64,000 bases of DNA from assembly GCA_033980235.1 (NCBI GenBank), contig CM067067.1:28170451-28234450 (forward strand), given 5' to 3'. Both the position numbers and the translations under genes were made by a program. The notes below the pieces were generated by a model. It worked only from the letters and a program-made list of their open reading frames with translations. It was not told where the DNA came from and made no database searches. Shown here piece by piece: positions 12,150 through 24,900 of the stretch. Origin of the DNA: Diadema setosum. Taxonomy: Eukaryota > Echinodermata > Echinoidea > Diadematoida > Diadematidae. Every line of letters begins with the position of its first letter. Within the stretch, counting starts at the first letter, position 1.

Positions 12150-12380
12150 TAAAAACAAAACCTCATAATTTCAACCCCCTCTTAAGTTGCACTGACAAAA
12201 CCTCGTAACTTCAGATACGAGGTGTTCCTACTTATGGACTCGACAGTCTGTACCCACAATACCTCGTATCTCAACACAAACTTAAGAAGTGCGTGCTGTA
12301 ACTGTGCTGGAAATATCTCGTATCTCAAATGCGAATTTTAATCACTTAGTTACGAGACTAGACTTTTCGCGCCTTCTAAA
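12150..12380. repeat. CTCGTA-rich repeat, copy 1
   Basis: Repeated AACCTCGTAACTT / GATACGAGGT phrases in both orientations. Related text is at 17530-17820. Confidence 0.5.
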
Positions 12381-12419
12381 ACATGCTGAAAAAACAAGAC
12401 TTTTAGTAAGCTACAGGAA

Positions 12420-12720
12420 AATTTTTGTCATTTCAAAGGTTTGCTAATCAGAAAATGAACCCAAAATGCACGTAATTCTGAAGGTTTGTACATATTTTCC
12501 TTGGATTAACAAAGTCTATTTCATTTTTTCCCTTTGATTAACGAACATTCGGAGTAACGGCACTCAAATTTCAGATTAATTAACCCTATTTCATTTGTGG
12601 ATGAAGAAACATCTATCTGTATAAATTAGCTGGTTTGGAATAACGAACCTTCAAAAAATAACGAACATTAGTTCATTTCATTTTCTGAATAAAGAAGACA
12701 TCCGTTTTCTTGCTGAGAAT
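12420..12720. repeat. AACGAACCTTCGGAATAAC repeat
   Basis: Several loose copies of the short phrase family described at 1-480, including TTGGAATAACGAACCTTC. Confidence 0.6.
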
Positions 12721-13174
12721 AGAGGTATGGCATGATATTCAAACTCTGTATTCTTTTCCGATTGTTGCCGGAAATAATTACCTTCTTTGATTTTGGCCTT
12801 TAACAGTGCTGTACAAATTTAGAGAAACAACAAGAAACATGTAAATCCACTGTCTCACGTATCCCTTCACTTTTGCCGATATCACACACCTCATGCCATA
12901 ACCTTGATCATAACTGACGATCTTCAGAAGTAATACATACTGTTTGCCAATTTTCAACTGCTCTCAGTAGGATTGCAATTTAAAATTTTGGGATGTTATG
13001 CCGCAGGTCATTCAACTTGGATTGAATATGCCACAGGTCATTCAACTTGGACTGAATATGAATTTAAAATTCTAAATATGAACCATGTCCTTAATATGCA
13101 AATTCCTACATTTCCTTTTATTATTACATTTAAATTACAGTTTAATCCAGTGTTTTGTAACCAGTTTTAACTTA
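12721..13174. other. Unassigned; 31-bp direct repeat at 13001-13060
   Basis: Two adjacent near-identical units beginning GCCRCAGGTCATTCAACTTG and ending in GAATATG. Nothing else is supported. Confidence 0.55.
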
Positions 13175-13569
13175 AAAAGGACAGTACAGTATTGCTAGAG
13201 GTGAGAATTCAGTTTTATAACATTTTTTTTTTGGTGGGATAATGACAAAGCTCTTATGAAATATGAAAGAGCATGTAATTTCAAGAAGGATTCAATGTTT
13301 ATTTGATGAAAATCGGCCTTGAAATGCCGAGATATCCACAAAAGCGATCCTAATAAAATTGACAGGCCATGACTTGTATTAGGATCTTTGTTTTTCCTTG
13401 TTTTTAGATATCTCAGTAATTTCAAAACCGATTTTCATCAAATAAACTTTTGATTCCCGTAGAATTGTTTGCTCTTTAACATTTCATAGACATGATAGAG
13501 TAGCTTCTAAATATCTCGCAAAATGTTACAAGCTGAATCCTCACCTCAACCAGTACTGTACAATCCCTT
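13175..13569. mobile_element. Fold-back MITE, TA duplication, copy 1
   Basis: Ends AAAAGGACAGTACAGTA and (reversed) AAGGGATTGTACAGTA, flanked by TA. The interior is a long imperfect inverted repeat: TTTATTTGATGAAAATCGGC near 13300 against CCGATTTTCATCAAATAAAC near 13430. A second copy is at 22434-22811. Confidence 0.8.
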
Positions 13570-13571
13570 TA

Positions 13572-14529
13572 AATTTAAATCCCTTTAAAGTATCAACAAT
13601 CACTGTATGCTTGGATGTACACTATAGGCGTTAGTTACACTACTGAGCTTTCGTCCGCACCAAGTCCTGATTCTTATCCTTTATAGCAACGGATACTGCA
13701 AATTTATTTAGATATATCAAATCTGAATAATACATCTGATAGTCAAACTTAAGTTATGTCGACAAATGGCATTTTTTTTTCAATCAGTTGCAACTCATAG
13801 ATGCATGTTCAGGTAATCCTTGACCCCAGTTGCTAAAGTATTTTGATTCTTAAATTCTTTCCTAGTTCCACCTGTGCCTTCTATTCACGGGGAGGCGTTG
13901 GCTTTATGTTTCGTGAAAAGTTATCCATTCCGTAAATAAACAACAAAAACAAAACAATACAAAACAAAACAAAACAGAAAAGAAAGTTTTCGATGTGTTC
14001 TCACTACAGACCTTAATATATATCACTAATTTAATTCTCAGCTGCTTCCCACTAATTCGAATTAAGTGTAGTTCTTTCAAAATAAGTTCTGTTCATAAGA
14101 ATCCAATATGATCCACAGCACTTTCTTCTTTATACAATCAGATAAGCTTGCCAGCACATGAGCAAAATCATGCTTATACAGGTTAGAATTAAATCGCATT
14201 CTGCTGTGAATAATGGTTGCTCAAATTTTCAACTTTTTGATTGCTTTCCTTATTTTTCTGTTTGCTGTTGTTAGCTGGTTGTTTGTTTTTATTTTACCAT
14301 CAGATTGTCAAACTTGAAAGAAACAGTGCCTAGCTTCTCTAGCTGTATTTATCATTTCCTCTATTTTCACTGATTAATTCTATACTTTCAAAGAAAACAA
14401 GCATTGAATTGCAGTTGTATTCATTAAATGTGTAACATTTCAAACTCTTTTATCTATGAAGTAATGTTTTGTGAATATGAATGCGTAAAACTATTTCAGT
14501 ATCAAGCATGATTATGTTGAAGTTTAATT
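13572..14529. other. Unassigned; SINE-like fragment 13600-13800
   Basis: 13600-13800 shares phrases (ACTGAGCTTTCGTCCG, CTTATAGCAACGGATACTGC, TTTCAATCAGTTGCAACTCA) with the tRNA-like repeat at 36.5-36.9 kb. The rest is AT-rich with an (AAAAC)n-like run near 13940-13980. Confidence 0.4.
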
Positions 14530-14783
14530 TAGTTTGCAGATCATTATTGTGAAGGTTTATTATCGCAAAGGTTCCTTAATTCGAAAATGAAACAAGGTTC
14601 ATTATTTCTAAGGTTCGTTATTCCGAAGATTTGCAGTCTGAAAATGAAATGGGGTTTGTTATTCTCTGGGTTTGTTAATGTGCATGTGAAGTGCAATACG
14701 GCACATAATTCGGATGGTTTTGTTACACCAGCGATTAGTAAAGTTTGGTTATTCCAAAGGTATGTTGATACAATAAGGAAACG
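14530..14783. repeat. GAAGGTTCGTTATTCCGAAG repeat
   Basis: Copies of the short phrase family in the reverse orientation relative to 12.4 kb (AGGTTCGTTATTCCGAAG). Confidence 0.6.
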
Positions 14784-15343
14784 AGACAAGAAACTCGTCA
14801 CTGAAGACGAGTTGGTGATACGCTGGGTTGATATTAGATACCGGTCATCCGTGGTCGACAACGAAAAGAATGTGAATATGAAACATTATCTAAAAAGAGT
14901 AAAAAAAATAATCAAAAACAAAAGTGTCCTGCGAGCATCGATCCCTCAAATGCATACATGCGAAACCGTTACTCTAACCAGGAGGAAAAAAGTCAATGCC
15001 CACTCAACTAACGTGGCCGCGTGAAAATGTATTGTATTGCTAGACGGCAATGCGGCATTGTAACGACTGATGGCGCTATGCCATTTCTGGCAACTGGGGA
15101 AAAACATGTCCCGTGGACATAACACGTAAAATCGGCTGCATACCTTGCCTTTAAACACAATTTTCAGTGTGATGACGTCATCAAATTACAAAACACTGAC
15201 ATGGACTTGAAAGACAATTGTTCAAAGTACAACATATTTATCGTACGTCGTCATTATTTACCATGATCAGTTTGACAAACCCAGCCTGCAAAATTTTGCA
15301 GCAGTCGAAGCAATGTGGTCTCCAACACAAAACAAAGGAATAT

Positions 15344-15370
15344 TGTGTGTGTGTGTGTGTGTGTGTGCGT
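15344..15370. repeat. (GT)n microsatellite
   Basis: Uninterrupted GT units inside family H. Confidence 0.9.
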
Positions 15371-15465
15371 TTAGGTGCCTTTACATGCGAACGTGATTTC
15401 TACATGGACGAAGGTGTAATACTCCATTGAAGAAAAAAAAGTAAAAGATAGAAGTATTTTGTTTC

Positions 15466-15546
15466 GTGCTCTTGTGGGGTTCGAACCCACATGTGTGCAA
15501 CCTCACGTCTCTGAGATGTCGCCTTTAACCTCTCGGCCATACATCT
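15466..15546 (-). pseudogene. tRNA-Leu(CAG)-like sequence with broken acceptor stem
   Basis: On the minus strand it has an A-box-like GGCCGAGAGGTTAAAGGC, a long variable arm, and a perfect T arm GTGGG-TTCGAAC-CCCAC. The anticodon loop reads CTCAGAG (anticodon CAG, leucine) on a stem with mismatches. The acceptor strands (AGATGTA and AAGAGCA) do not pair. This is a class II (Leu/Ser) tRNA shape that is probably a pseudogene or a tRNA-derived SINE head. Confidence 0.6.
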
Positions 15547-16825
15547 CGACGAGAAAATATGAGGAACGTAAGCTTATATGTGGAAGATGAATCAGGAATC
15601 GTTTCGTCCACATTCATTTTTCATTTTCAGTTTTAAGCTGCAAAAGTGTCAACCTGATGAGATTTGAAAAAATAAAATGCGTGATTACTGCAGCTTATTG
15701 TCTCAGCTACAACATACTTAAGTTTCAGAGGAAATGGAGCAAAATCAGCTGAGGTAAAGGTGCTTAAACGTTGTCAAGTCAATGCATGGTTAAAAAAAAA
15801 AAATGTCCCGTGGACATAACACGTAAACTTGTCTGATTTAGAGTCTTTGCCTTTAATCACAATTTAAAGTATGATGACGTCATCAAATTTCAAAACCATG
15901 ACATGGACTTGAAAGGCAAATGTTCAAAGTACAACATATCTGAATTTGGGATAATAATGAGCTAAAACAACAGAGATACGAGCAAATGAATGTCAGAAAC
16001 AGTACCTTAAAAAGATTAATTCCACTTTTTTTTTATTTCAGATGACGATATGATGACGTCATAACGTATTCATGGAAATATTAATACTTGAAATGTTATT
16101 TACAATTCATATGCTTTTGTAATATGCAATAAAAACATAGGGTCACCGGGCGTTTTAAAGAGCTAATGGTGAAATAAACAAAGACATGTTTTTCACTATA
16201 TTTGCACATAGATGCGCACGCGGAATTTCAACTTTGATGCCAGCGCATTCCTTTGTTATAGGTCAAAATCAATCGGAAATCAATGGATATTGTTACTTAA
16301 TGTATCAGGAATCCAAATCAGTCAAAAAATGTGCATTTTCATGTTGCTTACGCGAAAATGCGCGGACATGCGCGTACGCTTAAAATTGTCTGAAACTTCG
16401 AGGTTTCCCAGTGGGAAGTTGTTTTAAGCATTTCAAAATTATGATGCGCGCGTATGTGCGCATAATGATGACCTTGGTTATTAGCATTAAAAACTAAGAT
16501 CAAGCGTGACCTGAACTTTATGTCCACCGAAAATGATACAGACATGACATTTAGTTATGAAGTTATGTTTGATCATGTGACATGGTCCAAAAATCACAAA
16601 ATGGCGCCTAGATGACGTCAGAGATATGTTATTATCATGAAAATGTTATTGTGGCTAGATTTTGTCATGAGATATGTTGACTGAAAATTTCATGTTATTC
16701 CGTCATGTCATTGTTGAGATATTCACAACACAAAATTGTCCAGAAAGAAAGAAGAATAAAAAAAAATAAAGAGAGATTTTGACAATCACAATAGGTGATA
16801 CGCTGATAGCGTATCACAAAAAATT

Positions 16826-17529
16826 TGTAGTGGCTTTAAAGATCAAAATACATACTGCAGAAGTTCCGTTCTAATCCCTTTTTGTATGTTTTTTGGCATT
16901 TTCTCTATGGACATAACTTTTAGTCTGTCAATGTTTTTGCTGCTTTTTTTTCAATCAGTATGATTAAAAACATGTTAGGACACTATCTGGTTGAAATTTG
17001 ATCACAGGATTTATAAAATTTTGATAGAGTATGGTGCACAGAGAATGGTCACCGTCATTCATTAATTATAACTTGCACACACAGAAATTCCAATTTGATC
17101 TCCTGCTTCAGCTGTGTGTCTCTGGCCTAAGATGTATTTTCTCCCTAATGAAGTTCAGCTTTCTCCCCTAAATTTCAGTTTTATCATGTTAGATTTCTAA
17201 GCCCATGATTAAAAAGATATATGCAGATAGCTGACAGCACTTATAGGCCTACAGCTTCTTGGGCCGTGAACCGCGGGGTAGAGATGTCGCACTTCAGATG
17301 CATGCCATACTGTGCCCGTGTTCATGCAATCCAGTTTGCACCACGGCCTATATCACAGTGCTGAGGGCATTTCATGAAGCGTTGTGTCAGATGTATTTTT
17401 TTCCCTGACAAACTGTTAAAAGCTACAAAAATCCTTGCATCTGATAGGCTGAGAGCAAATTTATAGGAGAAAAAAAAATTAGACAAAACACATAGAAATA
17501 CCCCTTGGTGTTACAGTGTGGTGTTATTG
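16826..17529. other. No recognisable gene
   Basis: AT-rich; no exon, RNA or element terminus I can support. Confidence 0.5.
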
Positions 17530-17820
17530 GAGTTTCAATCCCTCGTAACTCACTCAAAGTTGAAACTAAAAACTTGAATCTTAATTTGAATAAAAAGCGA
17601 AAACCTCTTATCTCGATCTATGTAAATGCGAAAATCTCGTAACTCATTTTAATCTATCAAAAAGTGACTTTTTGTCTTTTTTGCAATAAAGTTAATAAAT
17701 ATATTCTAGTTTTTAAAAGAAAGGACGCCGCCTGAACGCTCAATTTGATGCGACAAGAAAGTTTTTTTTCGTTCTCCTGAAAATTCATGATTTTGTAGAT
17801 ACGAGGTCGTGTCATCCCAG
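17530..17820. repeat. CTCGTA-rich repeat, copy 2
   Basis: Contains CCCTCGTAACTCACTC, TCTCGTAACTCATTTT and GATACGAGGTCG, related to 12150-12380. Confidence 0.5.
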
Positions 17821-17844
17821 CGACGATATATCATTATACATACC

Positions 17845-18093
17845 AAAGTTGAAGTAGTTCCTTCCACAAGATTTTGGGAAAATTGTGGTCACCATGGCAA
17901 TGCTTTCTTGTCTTGCACATCTATACCACCTTGATGTCATCATGTACCCTAAATTTCATCTAAATTGCTTCAAAATTGTAGAAGGATTTCATGACGCATG
18001 ATTTGCTATGGACTGCCCGACTGCTCGACCAACTACGCGCTAATTCCTATATAACCCCTTATATACTTTGTGTATGCGGGGGTATAAAAATTG
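17845..18093 (+). repeat. Family W repeat, right end with terminal hairpin
   Basis: Shares GAAGTAGTTCCTTCCACAAG, GTCACCATGGCAATGC and TAAATTTCATCTAAATTGC with the 8-11 kb copies. It ends TATAACCCC...GGGGGTATAAAAA, a hairpin followed by an A-run, like the ends of families 1, 2, 3 and H. GACTGCCCGACTGCTCGACC stands where others carry the GGAC array. Confidence 0.55.
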
Positions 18094-18489
18094 TATTTCA
18101 ATGGCGAAAAACAGCATTTTTACACATATAGGTGAGTAGTTCTCTCACACACATTGTTAGGTTTTTCAGTAATAATTGAAACATGATTTGTAGTCCCACA
18201 TGTACAAATAAGTGTCTTTATGCTGTGCCTTTTTAATGCCTATTGATATAATGAGAAATCGCCTATAACAAGGAAAACTGCTTAGTCCTGACCTCCTTGT
18301 TAAATCAAGTTTCCCCTGTACCATGTTGGCATAAGCCAAAGCTGGATTTAAATATGTGGATTTTCCCCAATTCAAATACCAAATACAATCAAGTGTGAAC
18401 GAATAATTGGCTACTACAATGACTGAACCTATCCAGAGCATAATGACATGTATTCCATATCAACTGCTGTTAGAAACAAACAAACAAAC

Positions 18490-18880
18490 ACTAAAAACGT
18501 CACTATGGCGTCTGGTATGCCTCTGCCACATATCATTTTACTCTACATCTTGATGGTGTGAGGCGACATTTTCACATGACTGGTAAAATATTGATAAGAC
18601 ATGTTTGAAAGCTTGTGACACAATCTCAAATGTGTTGAGTTTTCGTACATTCCTTGAACCAGATTTTATTTGGATAACAAAATTGTTTCAGAGAGCAATA
18701 ATTCCAGAATTTAAGCATTTTTCACTTAAGCTTTGACCCTTGCCCTTTGACCCCATGGCCCATACCTTTCTTTAAATAATCACAAACTGGTGATATCCAA
18801 TTTTCACAACAATACTTTGTTCCTATTTTCAAAATAAGGGGAAAAATATTGACATTTTATCCTCACTTAACCCTTTGAAG
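18490..18880 (+). mobile_element. Diverged family 2 element, 5' part
   Basis: Starts AAAAACGTCACTATGGCG, then TCTGGTATGCCTCTGCCA, matching the family 2 left end, and runs into CTTTGACCC-type text. No right hairpin is found nearby. Confidence 0.6.
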
Positions 18881-18992
18881 ACGAGTCCCAAATATACTTA
18901 GCAAGTGTCTATGGGAAATGCGGGTTGTAGCAAAATCAAGTCCATTCTCAATGGATTAACCATGGATTAACCATGGTCAAATCTTCTCTTAT

Positions 18993-20085
18993 ACCCTCAT
19001 CTCACTAGACAGCGATCCGCTACGATCATCAAAAATCTACAAAGCGCGGTGGATTGTGGCTTGATCGCTTTAAATCTTCTCCATCATATCTTGAGCGGTT
19101 CAGAAGCGTGGAATCGACACCATTGCCATGGTCGACGACCTCGCTACGGAAGTTTTGAACATGTCCAAAACTTCCGTAGCGAGGTCGCTGTGTTTAGAGC
19201 GTATCACAATTGCCTCACGAGCGCATTAAAAGCGCCACATTCGTAACTCTGATGGGGTAGCAACGCGTTTGGCGTAACTCAAGCTCATCAAAAGCAGCCC
19301 CCATCGCCCATGAAAATTACCTCTTTTACTGTATTTTGTAACAGGAACCAACCATGAACGATAGAAAGTGATGCACAGACCAGGAAGGTGGACATGGAGA
19401 AAAACGTATAAAATTCATTTTTCCACGTATACTTGGTGCGAATCTACTCTGTTTATCAAATTGTTTGTTTGTCATATACCATTCCAAGTCAATGAAAGTA
19501 AATTAAGTTGTAATCTTTTCAAATATTTCTTCATAAAATTGTCTCATTGTAGGATACATTTTGTAGTTTGCTCGTACGCGGGTTCTTTTTATACACATTT
19601 TACCCTTTAAATTGAATGGATGACATAATTAATAGTGCAATTTCACATCAGGTTCTAACTGGTGTGTTCTAGGATGCTAAGATGTAAGGGTAAAACTATA
19701 TTCTGCATATCCATGTTAGTTTGACACTGACATTTGCCTGAAGAAATTCAACCATGAAACCCATTTATACCCCAATCGGTTGAGATCGTAGCATAAGCCC
19801 GATGTAAACGTATCACTGTCGCTCCGATCGTATCACTGTTGTAACGAGGTCTTTATAAGCGTACGAATATATCGCAACACAGTCGGTTTGATCGCAGAAG
19901 CAGCGCGTCTCACTGGCCTGGAAATGTGGCAACAACGTGGCAGAGTCATGTTATCATCTTGGCGCTATCTCCTACAGCGCAGGTTGAGCATGTAGAAACT
20001 GTCTCGGAGGCCAAAAATGGAGACGGACGGCAATCGCACCACGATTTGTTCAATTGTCGCCATGGTCACCTTCTTGGTGAGATGG
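18993..20085. mobile_element. Probable TIR element with CCYCATCTCAC ends
   Basis: The left end CCCTCATCTCACTAGAC and the reversed right end CCCCCATCTCACCAAG are weakly inverted. The interior is richer in CpG and in GCGATCG / CGTATCA words in both orientations. No target duplication was identified, so the boundaries are approximate. Confidence 0.4.
19136..19187. repeat. Perfect palindrome, 22-bp arms
   Basis: CGACCTCGCTACGGAAGTTT (first 20 bases of the left arm) returns exactly inverted after an 8-base loop (AACATGTC). It is GC-rich for this window and would form a stable hairpin. Confidence 0.95.
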
Positions 20086-20558
20086 GGGCCTTACAGAATC
20101 ATTGTGCAGTAATGCATGTGCACTGTATATACCTAGTTTGAGTATAGGTACAGTGTATGCACAGAGTCATTTCAAGATTTGGAAAAACTAGTGTAATTTC
20201 AGCATTAAACAACAGAATTTTAGTATTTTCACTTTTTAGCACCCTGACTTAACCTTTGACCATAAAACTTTGAGGCCATGGCATGGCACAATGTATGCTG
20301 CTGCCTACAGAATTTGAAACTGAAGTTAGCCATCTAATTTTATGGGATGTGCAGTGTTGCATGTTGTTGCTCAAAATAACTCACTCTTCATGAACTTCAC
20401 GACCTATGCTGCATACACAATCTGAAAGTAAAGTTGGCCATTTAATTTTGAGTGAATATGAGGGTATTAAAAATTTGACTGCGAACTTCAGTTTCAGATA
20501 TGTGTAATCATGCAGCTGTGTGACCTTTGGAGAGTGAATTGCTTACGACAACAACATA
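20086..20558. other. Unassigned, with decayed CTTTGACC text
   Basis: 20230-20500 has AACCTTTGACCATAAAAC-like phrases that recall family 2 but lack its ends. No gene is seen. Confidence 0.4.
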
Positions 20559-20560
20559 TA

Positions 20561-20714
20561 CAGTGCACTCCCGTTATAATGAACACGGTTATAATGAAGT
20601 TCTGGTGACAACGAAGTAAAAACTCAGGCCACAAGGTTATCCACTCTTTGTATTTTTACTGTTTATTTGTTCGGTTATAATGAAATTTCGACCTTGTTGT
20701 AATGGAGTCCACTG
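20561..20714. mobile_element. 154-bp MITE, TA duplication (CAGTGCACTCC ends)
   Basis: Left CAGTGCACTCCCGTTATAAT, right reversed CAGTGGACTCCATTACAAC, with TA on each side (20559-20560, 20715-20716). The interior repeats GGTTATAATGAA. It has the same ends as the larger element at 45084-46017. Confidence 0.85.
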
Positions 20715-20716
20715 TA

Positions 20717-21793
20717 ATTAATGTTAATAAACACATCAAAACTTCCCAACGACTGATTTGGTTTAATTTCATGTCAGTGCTTGTAAATAAACTTTTGAGT
20801 ATTTCCTGTGATTTTGATGCAATTTGGTTATTTGAAAATTGAGATATCTACATGAATATGAACATACATTTGCACCACTGCAACTTATCACCATCTTGTC
20901 CTTTTTCACTTCCCATCTTCTCTACTTCTCAATAGTTATCAGAATCATTAAATATATATCTTCCTATTCAATGTTCAAACTTGGGTTTGGTGGTTTGTGA
21001 AATTCCATCATTTTGTACTGGTTTACAACGAAATGGCTGTGCATACAGTAAGTAAGCATAATATTGCGGTTTTGAACATCCAAGTCTGTACACTCTCTCT
21101 TACATGACACTATAGGCAGTTTCTGGATGCAGTTTGGGGACATGTTTGGAATGTGACAAGACTTGATTATCAGCAAGGATTTCTCCATCATATTCAACTT
21201 TGGGGTATGATCTATCAAATAAAATGAAATGCTCTTTCTGATGGTACAATGTACCAAATATTACACAAATTTAACATGCTGTGATAGCTCTGGTATGCTA
21301 CTTTAAAGAGGTAGCTGACAGTGTTTGAAGACCACATTGTTTGTCACAGAGTTTGACCACAGCGTTTGACATCAAGGAACGATGACATTTGTGATAAAAG
21401 CATCACACACTAACACTACCAAAATAAAGCGACAGAAAAATTCAATAAAAACAGACAGGGAGAAATCCAGGGGGAATTAACAGACTGGAACAATGAAGGA
21501 AGAGAGAGCTTCTACAACAGTGCTCCATAATGTCACAAGTGACCACTGGTTGTGAAGGAAGTCTTGTACAATCAGTTCCTGACAGACACTACTGTTAATA
21601 GATGAAAATGAGAAATCACTGATATGGCATTGAGCGTACAAGTACCTTATGCCTTCAGATTTGTGGATGTCTTACTATAATGTACCATAAGATCAACCAA
21701 GTTGGCTACTATCAAAGGCCCCTTCTGTGTCACACAGCAGTAATGCATGGAAAAACAAACTTCAATGAAGAAGATGACAGCGGGTGATTAGAG
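20717..21793. other. 3' flank of the mannosidase gene
   Basis: Immediately downstream of the minus-strand stop codon, so it should contain the 3' UTR. I did not find a convincing minus-strand AATAAA within the first few hundred bases and cannot place the cleavage site. Confidence 0.45.
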
Positions 21794-21946
21794 TTATTGG
21801 AACTGAACTTTATATGTTTTAATTTCCATTGGGTCCACCTCCAGTAGCGCTGATTTTGGCAATTCCTGTCCATCATACATCCCTGATAGTGAAGTGGAAA
21901 CAATACCTCTTGTACTCAAAGAGCTGAACAGCGATGATGGATTAAT
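21794..21946 (-). CDS. MAN2A: MAN2A terminal exon
   Basis: Acceptor CCCTTATTTTACAG, then 50 codons in phase 0 and TAA at 21796-21794. It encodes [14 protein letters not shown] near the start and [14 protein letters not shown] at the end. The PMEI-(T)(F/Y)(R/K) ending is the conserved C-terminus of MAN2A proteins. The preceding exon ends in phase 0, which fits. Confidence 0.9.
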   Translation of the reverse strand: MNPSSLFSSLSTRGIVSTSLSGMYDGQELPKSALLEVDPMEIKTYKVQFQ

Positions 21947-24900
21947 CTGTAAAATAAGGGAAAGACATATTTTTAGGATTATTGCTAGTACAGGAAATAT
22001 GTTCAGAGTAAGGTTACATTGTTTTTTTGTATGTCTTTTATTTCCAAAAGAGAAAGTGGCAAAACAAAGACATGAAATGTAAATAGACTGTTGACAAGAC
22101 CATCAAATGCCACTGATCATGGTTGGTGATTATCACATGTAGATGCAACTTCAGCAAACTTCTTCAGGATGATTTAGATTTGCTGTTTTGTCATCATGTC
22201 AACACTAACCAAAATGCAGTGTCTACAGGGTGAGATGTAGCAGACATGCATCTTTTATATTTGATCTGATGGCACAGCCATGCCAGAGTTATTTCAGGTC
22301 TACTGCATTGATGGCTGTTGCAGGAAAATACCTATGCCTTACTTCCAAAGTCTGTATACATAATGCTCAGGAAACCTCAGAAAAGATAATCCTGGGAAAA
22401 AAGCTGCAAAAATCATTAATAACATTTACGTTAAAGGGACGGTACAGTACTGGTTTAGGTAAGGGATTCATGTTTTGAACATTTCTAAGTGAGATAATGA
22501 GAAACCTTGTATGAAATTTGAAAGAGCATGTGATTTTAAAAAGGATTCGTTTATTTGATGAAAATTGGTTTTGAAATGGCTGAGATATCCAAAAAAGTGA
22601 TAATAGTAAAAGGCGATAGGCCACAACTTTATTAGGATCTCTTCACCTTGTTTTTGGATATCTCAGCCATTTCAAAACTGATTTTCATCAAATAAACTTT
22701 TGATACCCGTTAGAATTGCATGCTCTTTGACATCTCATAGAGTGGTTTCTGAATATCTCACAAAACGTTAAAAGCTAAATCCTCACCTCGACCAGAACTG
22801 TACACACCCTTTAATATACAGTAACAGCAAAGCCCTTACCTTAACACAGTAAGACAGACAAGAGACACAGGGGTTTTGCACTCACACCATTTTCACAAGT
22901 TGTCACTATTACTCAAGAAGAACATAGCAAACTTGGGGATGGAGGAGCTCAACGAGGGCATGTTGTCCATTTGTATATTCTATCATCCTAGTAATAAAAC
23001 CTGCAAATTTTATAGATAAGTTTACTTTACAATGTAACCCCCCCAAAACCCCCCCCCAAAAAAAAACTGGCCCCCAACTGGACCTGGCCCCAAAGGGGTC
23101 ATTCCCTGGATCTGCCATAAACAAATTTGTGTCATGAATGTACATTCTGATAGATATATGATGTAGCCCATGGTTGCTTAAAGGTGTGCATGTATACAGG
23201 TTGATCAGATTAGTGGAGAAGTTTCTATTTGGTATAGCTACGTTGCATGCATGTGAAATGAAAGAGCTCAGACACCCATTCTACAATGTTCTAGGAAGTG
23301 CCTGTATAATTGGCTGAGTGATGCAATACATGAACTGTATACTGTCCTTGAAGCTCAATTTGATTGATAGTTATATTTAGCTACACAGGTAGTCAGGGTA
23401 GAGATCTGGAAGGCTCTTGAAGTCACATGTACAGGTATGTAGCCCCAGGTTGGAGAGAATTACAAAACATTCAAGAAGGGGTGAATAGACCTATATAAGC
23501 CACAGAAATTCTGAAGTAGGCAGAGTACCCAACACCTCTTCTCTGACAGTTACGTCACTTCTGGCTCTGAAGCTACCTGTTTCAGTCAGTCCTCTGTTAC
23601 CTGCTAACCTGCTATATTTGTGGAGATAAGGCCTGGGAGACATATTGCCTGAGAGACATACTGCCGGTGGAAAATTGATTCACCTACATTGGTGACTGAC
23701 GCCATTCTCATGTCAATGGATATTGCTATGTTGAAGCTGTGACGGGCTGGATTCCAAAGCTAGATATTACATGCTGGATTATCATTCACGTATTGACTGG
23801 ACGTGGTCGTCATAATATCTGGATCCTACCAGTGTGCAAATGATTTTAAGTTACCTTTTTTAGATGAATTGCCAACAGAGTGTTATTTTTCGCTGGTCCA
23901 CGAACATGGTTTATCCAGGTCACAACTTGGGTGGTTTGATAGTGTGGGGAAAAAAAAAATGAGTAAACATTGTGTCTGTGCTATGAATGTTTGATTGTCT
24001 GGTAGACCATATGGATGTTGTGCATTATTGTGAAAAAGTAATGTTCAAATTGATGTTCAACCTCTCATAACTGAGTCTTCAATATTAGAAGCTTTTTTTT
24101 AGTAGAACTGAATAATATTGGAAAGTTGCTGATTGCATGTGTATACATAACTTTTGATGAGTGTTGTGTATCAGGCAAGTTGAAGGAATGTGAAACTGTG
24201 ATCAATGATATTGAAGAGTTAATAGAAATTGCTCAGGTGGATTATATATCTGTCAGTAGGGATTGGAATACAGATCACATCAGAAAAGCATATCAGACAA
24301 GGATTTTTTTTAGAGTTTTTAGGTACATGTTCAATGTTTACACAGCTGCGTGCAGTCACCAGCCATTCGAAACACCTCGTCAATTCTCTCTTCCGTTTCT
24401 CTTGTAGGCATTCTCTCTCTTTTCTCTCCCTCGCTCCCCCCTCTCTCTTTTTCATTTTCTCTCTCTCTTTCTTCCCTTTCCCTTTCTTCCTTTAATTTTG
24501 TTTTTGTCCCATTCCATTCAATTGTATCTCCCTCAGTTTAGTCATGTCATGTTGTTGTGTCTCTGTCGTTTGTTCCATTTTGTCTAAATCGTTTTTGTGT
24601 AATGTATTTGTAATTGTATGTGAAGTAAGTATTTTTGGAAGAAATTCTTGAGTGGTCCACAATCTACAAGCACTGATTTTTAGTGGACCTCTCAGTTTTC
24701 TTTTTTTTTCTCCTCAAAATATAACTTTGTATTTTTCCGTATGTATACATGATTTATCTCTATTAGTTTGTTGTATATTGTTTGTCCTTTGCACTCTGTA
24801 CTGTATATATGCTTATGATGGTTTTTCTGTTTTACCTTGTGTTATGTCTTGTTGGAAAACAAAATGAGAATTAAATACATGAATTGAATTGAACTGAATT

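Larger units (their letters stand above)
14784..16825 (+). mobile_element. Hairpin-ended element, family H
   Basis: Left end: GACAAGAAACTCGTC, with a short palindrome (14792-14813, AACTCGTC / GACGAGTT), then GGTGATACGCTGGG. Right end: a perfect hairpin GTGATACGCT-GAT-AGCGTATCAC (16795-16817) followed by CAAAAAA. The block after the left palindrome therefore reappears in the terminal hairpin, as in families 1-3. It contains two direct copies (about 15100-15240 and 15805-15960) of a segment starting TGTCCCGTGGACATAACACG. An AT/GA-rich run replaces the ACGG array. The interior holds several TGATGACGTCAT motifs, which match the CRE/ATF palindrome core. Confidence 0.65.

Noticed and set aside
14587..15024. 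145-codon frame at 14.6-15.0 kb
   Set aside because: Runs across the phrase repeat and the left end of family H; no family resemblance and no conservation evidence.
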